Assembly: GCA_944326815.1 (NCBI GenBank)
Contig: CALVFI010000010.1
Span: forward strand, 1-64,000
Length of the DNA stretch: 64,000 nt
Direction: 5' to 3'
Origin: an uncultured Rikenellaceae bacterium
Lineage (GTDB): Bacteria > Bacteroidota > Bacteroidia > Bacteroidales > Rikenellaceae
The notes under the pieces were generated by a model. The model saw only the letters and a list, made by a program, of their open reading frames with translations. It did not search any database and was not told where the DNA came from. A program made the position numbers and the translations under genes. This document shows, one piece after another, positions 61,827 to 64,000 of this stretch (position 1 is its first letter; every line of letters starts with the position of its first letter).

Positions 61827-63235
61827 TGAAATACGATATTATTGTGATCGGAAGCGGTCCGGGCGGCTATGTAGCTGCTATCCGGGCATCTCAGTTAGGG
61901 AAACAAGTGGCCGTTGTGGAGAAGGCTGAATTGGGCGGGGTGTGCCTGAACTGGGGATGTATTCCGACAAAAGCATTGTTGAAAAGTGCACAGGTCTATC
62001 ATTATGCCTCAATGGCCGCCGATTATGGTATAGAACTCGGAGCCCCGGCTGTTCCTGTCATGGAAAATATGGTGGCAAGAAGCCGTTCGGTTGCGGCACA
62101 GATGAGCAAAGGAGTGGCCTTTCTGCTGAATAAAAATAAAATTGACGTGATTTTCGGGAGGGGGAAACTCGCCGGCAAGGGAAAGGTGGCGGTCTCTTCC
62201 ATGACGGATGGAATGAGTGAACCGTCTGAAACAATCTACGAAGCAGACCATATCATTCTGGCTACCGGGGCGCGCCCACGCGAAATGCCATTTATTCCTG
62301 TGGACGGAAAGCGGGTGGTCAATTCGCGACAGGCATTACTGCTCGACCATATTCCGGAGAGTATGATTGTCGTCGGCTCGGGTGCTATCGGAAGCGAGTT
62401 TGCCTATCTGTATGCGTCTCTGGGAACAAAAGTAACGATTGTGGAGTACCTGCCGAATCTGATGCCTCTCGAGGATGAAGAGGTGTCTCGACAGATGGAA
62501 CGTTCCTTCCGAAAGATGAAGATGGGGGTTCTGACCGGTACAACAGTGAAATCCGTCAAGGTGAATGATGCCGGACGATGCCAGGTGGAGATCGAAGGCA
62601 AGAAAGGTGCAGAAACGCTCGAGGCAGAGATGGTGCTTTCGGCGGTCGGCATCAAATCGAACATCGAGGACCTCGGACTGGAAGAGATGGGCGTACAGGT
62701 CGAACGCGATAAAGTCGTAACGGACTCTTTTGGAAAGACCACTGCAGAGGGAGTATATGCCATTGGCGACCTGGTAGCTTCTCCCGCATTGGCACACGTG
62801 GCCTCGGCAGAGGCAATCCGGTGTGTGGAGAAAATTTGCGGTCTTGAACCACAGCCGGTGGACTACACTACCATTCCCTCTTGTGTATATACCTCCCCGG
62901 AGGTTGCATCAGTCGGACTGACGGAAAAAGAGGCATTGGCACAAGGTTATGAGATTAAAATCGGCAAATTCCCCTATACAGCCTCCGGCAAGGCAACAGC
63001 AGCCGGAGAACGCGATGGTTTTGTGAAACTGATTTTTGAAGTTCCGACAGGGAAACTTTTAGGGGCTCACATGGTAGGGTCGAACGTGACGGAGATGATT
63101 GCCGAGCCGACCATCGCCAAGGCGCTTGGCGTTACTGCCCATCAGATTGCCACGGCTGTACATCCGCATCCGACCATGAGTGAAGCGGTAATGGAAGCAG
63201 CCGAAGCAGCATCCGGAGCTGCTATTCATTTGTAG
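61826..63235 (+). CDS. lpdA: Dihydrolipoyl dehydrogenase
   Basis: A 469-residue flavoprotein disulfide reductase (E3). FAD binding at IVIGSGPGGYVAAI (7-20), redox cysteines C40 and C45 in GGVCLNWGCIPTKAL, NAD site VVGSGAIGSEFAYLYASLG, and C-terminal HPHPTMSEAVMEA with the catalytic His-Glu. No E1 or E2 gene is near, so its complex (2-oxoacid dehydrogenase or glycine cleavage) is unknown. The start codon shares one base with the stop of the peptidase gene. Confidence 0.94.
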   Translation: MKYDIIVIGSGPGGYVAAIRASQLGKQVAVVEKAELGGVCLNWGCIPTKALLKSAQVYHYASMAADYGIELGAPAVPVMENMVARSRSVAAQMSKGVAFLLNKNKIDVIFGRGKLAGKGKVAVSSMTDGMSEPSETIYEADHIILATGARPREMPFIPVDGKRVVNSRQALLLDHIPESMIVVGSGAIGSEFAYLYASLGTKVTIVEYLPNLMPLEDEEVSRQMERSFRKMKMGVLTGTTVKSVKVNDAGRCQVEIEGKKGAETLEAEMVLSAVGIKSNIEDLGLEEMGVQVERDKVVTDSFGKTTAEGVYAIGDLVASPALAHVASAEAIRCVEKICGLEPQPVDYTTIPSCVYTSPEVASVGLTEKEALAQGYEIKIGKFPYTASGKATAAGERDGFVKLIFEVPTGKLLGAHMVGSNVTEMIAEPTIAKALGVTAHQIATAVHPHPTMSEAVMEAAEAASGAAIHL

Positions 63236-63266
63236 TCGAAACTTGCTATCTATTCGGTTTTAACAG

Positions 63267-63301
63267 AATGAGGCCGTCGATGTTCGACGGCCTCATTTTT
63301 T
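63267..63301. terminator. Strong bidirectional terminator between lpdA and galK
   Basis: A 13-base perfect stem (63268-63280 with 63284-63296, core GAGGCCGTCGA) with a 3-base loop and a T run. Confidence 0.85.
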
Positions 63302-63320
63302 ATACACGGTTTGAATAAAG

Positions 63321-64000
63321 TCATTCTATTTCCACTCGGCGGGCTCCATCGCCTATTACGACGCTAATCGTACGAGGCGTTTGACCATATTGATGATTGA
63401 AGCGTGATTTCACATCATCCAGATAGGCATCGCAAACGCTCTCTTTTACAAGATTGATGACACAGCCGCCAAAACCGCCACCCATCATGCGCGCGCCGAG
63501 TACTCCATCCGTATGCCGCGCTATATCCGCGATAAAATCAAGTTCCGCACAACTTACCTCATATTCCCGGCTGAGTCCCTCGTGTGAACCGAACATCTTT
63601 TCGCCGAAAAATTCGTAGTCGCCTTTTTTCAGTGCCTCACACCCTTCCAGTAAGCGCTGGTTTTCATGGATCACATATGCACAGCGACGATAGGAGAGAG
63701 CGTCCATCTCGTTTTTGTATGTGTCGAGCATCTCCATTGTTACATCGCGCAAACTCTCGATGCCCGGAACATGCTTAGCAACAACCGCCACTCCAGCTTC
63801 TGCCTGACTGCGGCGCACGTTATACTCGGACGAAGCAAGCGAATGTTTGACCATGGAATCTATCAGCACCACACGACATCCCTGAGGCTCAAACGGAAAA
63901 AGCTCATATTCGAGGCTCCGGCAATCAAGACGAATGACTCGGCCCTTTTGCCCGAATAACGAGGCAAACTGATCCATGATGCCGCAACGTACACCGATAT
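63321..64000 (-). CDS. galK: Galactokinase, C-terminal fragment
   Basis: The frame enters from the right edge and runs about 226 codons to the stop at 63321. It begins GVRCGIMDQFASLFG, a conserved GHMP-kinase/galactokinase region, and has MMGGGFGGCVINLV near the C-terminus (GHMP motif 3). It makes galactose 1-phosphate in the Leloir pathway. The N-terminal half lies outside the window. No defects are seen in the visible part. Confidence 0.92.
   Translation of the reverse strand, partial: IGVRCGIMDQFASLFGQKGRVIRLDCRSLEYELFPFEPQGCRVVLIDSMVKHSLASSEYNVRRSQAEAGVAVVAKHVPGIESLRDVTMEMLDTYKNEMDALSYRRCAYVIHENQRLLEGCEALKKGDYEFFGEKMFGSHEGLSREYEVSCAELDFIADIARHTDGVLGARMMGGGFGGCVINLVKESVCDAYLDDVKSRFNHQYGQTPRTISVVIGDGARRVEIE

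Overview
This looks like chromosomal DNA of a bacterium of the phylum Bacteroidota, most likely order Bacteroidales. The signs are a SusC/SusD pair, a FecR-type anti-sigma factor with an ECF sigma factor, an Mfa2/FimB-type lipoprotein, a Rho factor with a long charged insertion, KorDABC, and many promoters of the Bacteroidota form (about TTTG, 19-21 bases, TAnnTTTG). The genus cannot be fixed from the sequence alone. There is no prophage, insertion sequence, CRISPR array or rRNA. Both ends cut genes: pheT at the left, galK at the right. The left end also carries what looks like Illumina P7 adapter sequence fused to pheT, so position 1 is probably a contig end with an artefact.

Layout. 1-5.5 kb: pheT fragment, EamA transporter, lysC-lysA, a divergent ACT-domain protein and a UbiA-type prenyltransferase. 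5.7-15.5 kb: lepA, a double-CDGSH protein, tRNA-Leu(TAA), a pRiA4b-like gene/miaA/secreted nitroreductase operon, a LuxC-type acyl-CoA reductase divergent from kdsB, rho, a secreted S1/P1 nuclease and tRNA-Gly(CCC). 15.6-30 kb, all on the minus strand: ECF sigma, FecR, SusC, SusD, a DUF4843 lipoprotein, a PKD-like lipoprotein and two tandem secreted Met-zincin-like proteins. 30.2-34.8 kb: an Mfa2-like lipoprotein, then GT2, CDP-glycerol-type transferase and MFS genes on the plus strand. 34.8-42.1 kb, minus strand: floA/nfeD, SPOR protein, trkH, an output-less HAMP sensor, mtaB and a DUF4369 lipoprotein. 42.2-46.7 kb: an overlapping operon of a zinc-type ABC permease, LptF/G permease, ribBA and fmt. 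46.8-53.1 kb, minus strand: korDABC and serC-serA-DUF1015. 53.3-58.4 kb: yicC, gmk, nadD, TPR, ddl, DUF3109 and an M23/LysM hydrolase. 58.4-64 kb: a DHOD-like/yggS pair, C69 dipeptidase-lpdA and galK.

Most of the window is core metabolism. The accessory highlight is the 15.6-30 kb locus: an ECF/FecR-regulated TonB-dependent uptake system whose secreted enzymes are proteases rather than glycosidases, so it probably takes up peptide or protein. One of its two paralogous proteases has lost all three zinc-binding histidines and the catalytic glutamate, while the other keeps them. A second lead is DUF1015, which carries a ParB-like DGHHR motif and sits directly behind serC-serA.

Functions are read from motifs and remembered family features; no database search was run. 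Start codons were moved where the longest open frame began upstream of a promoter or at an implausible TTG/GTG.
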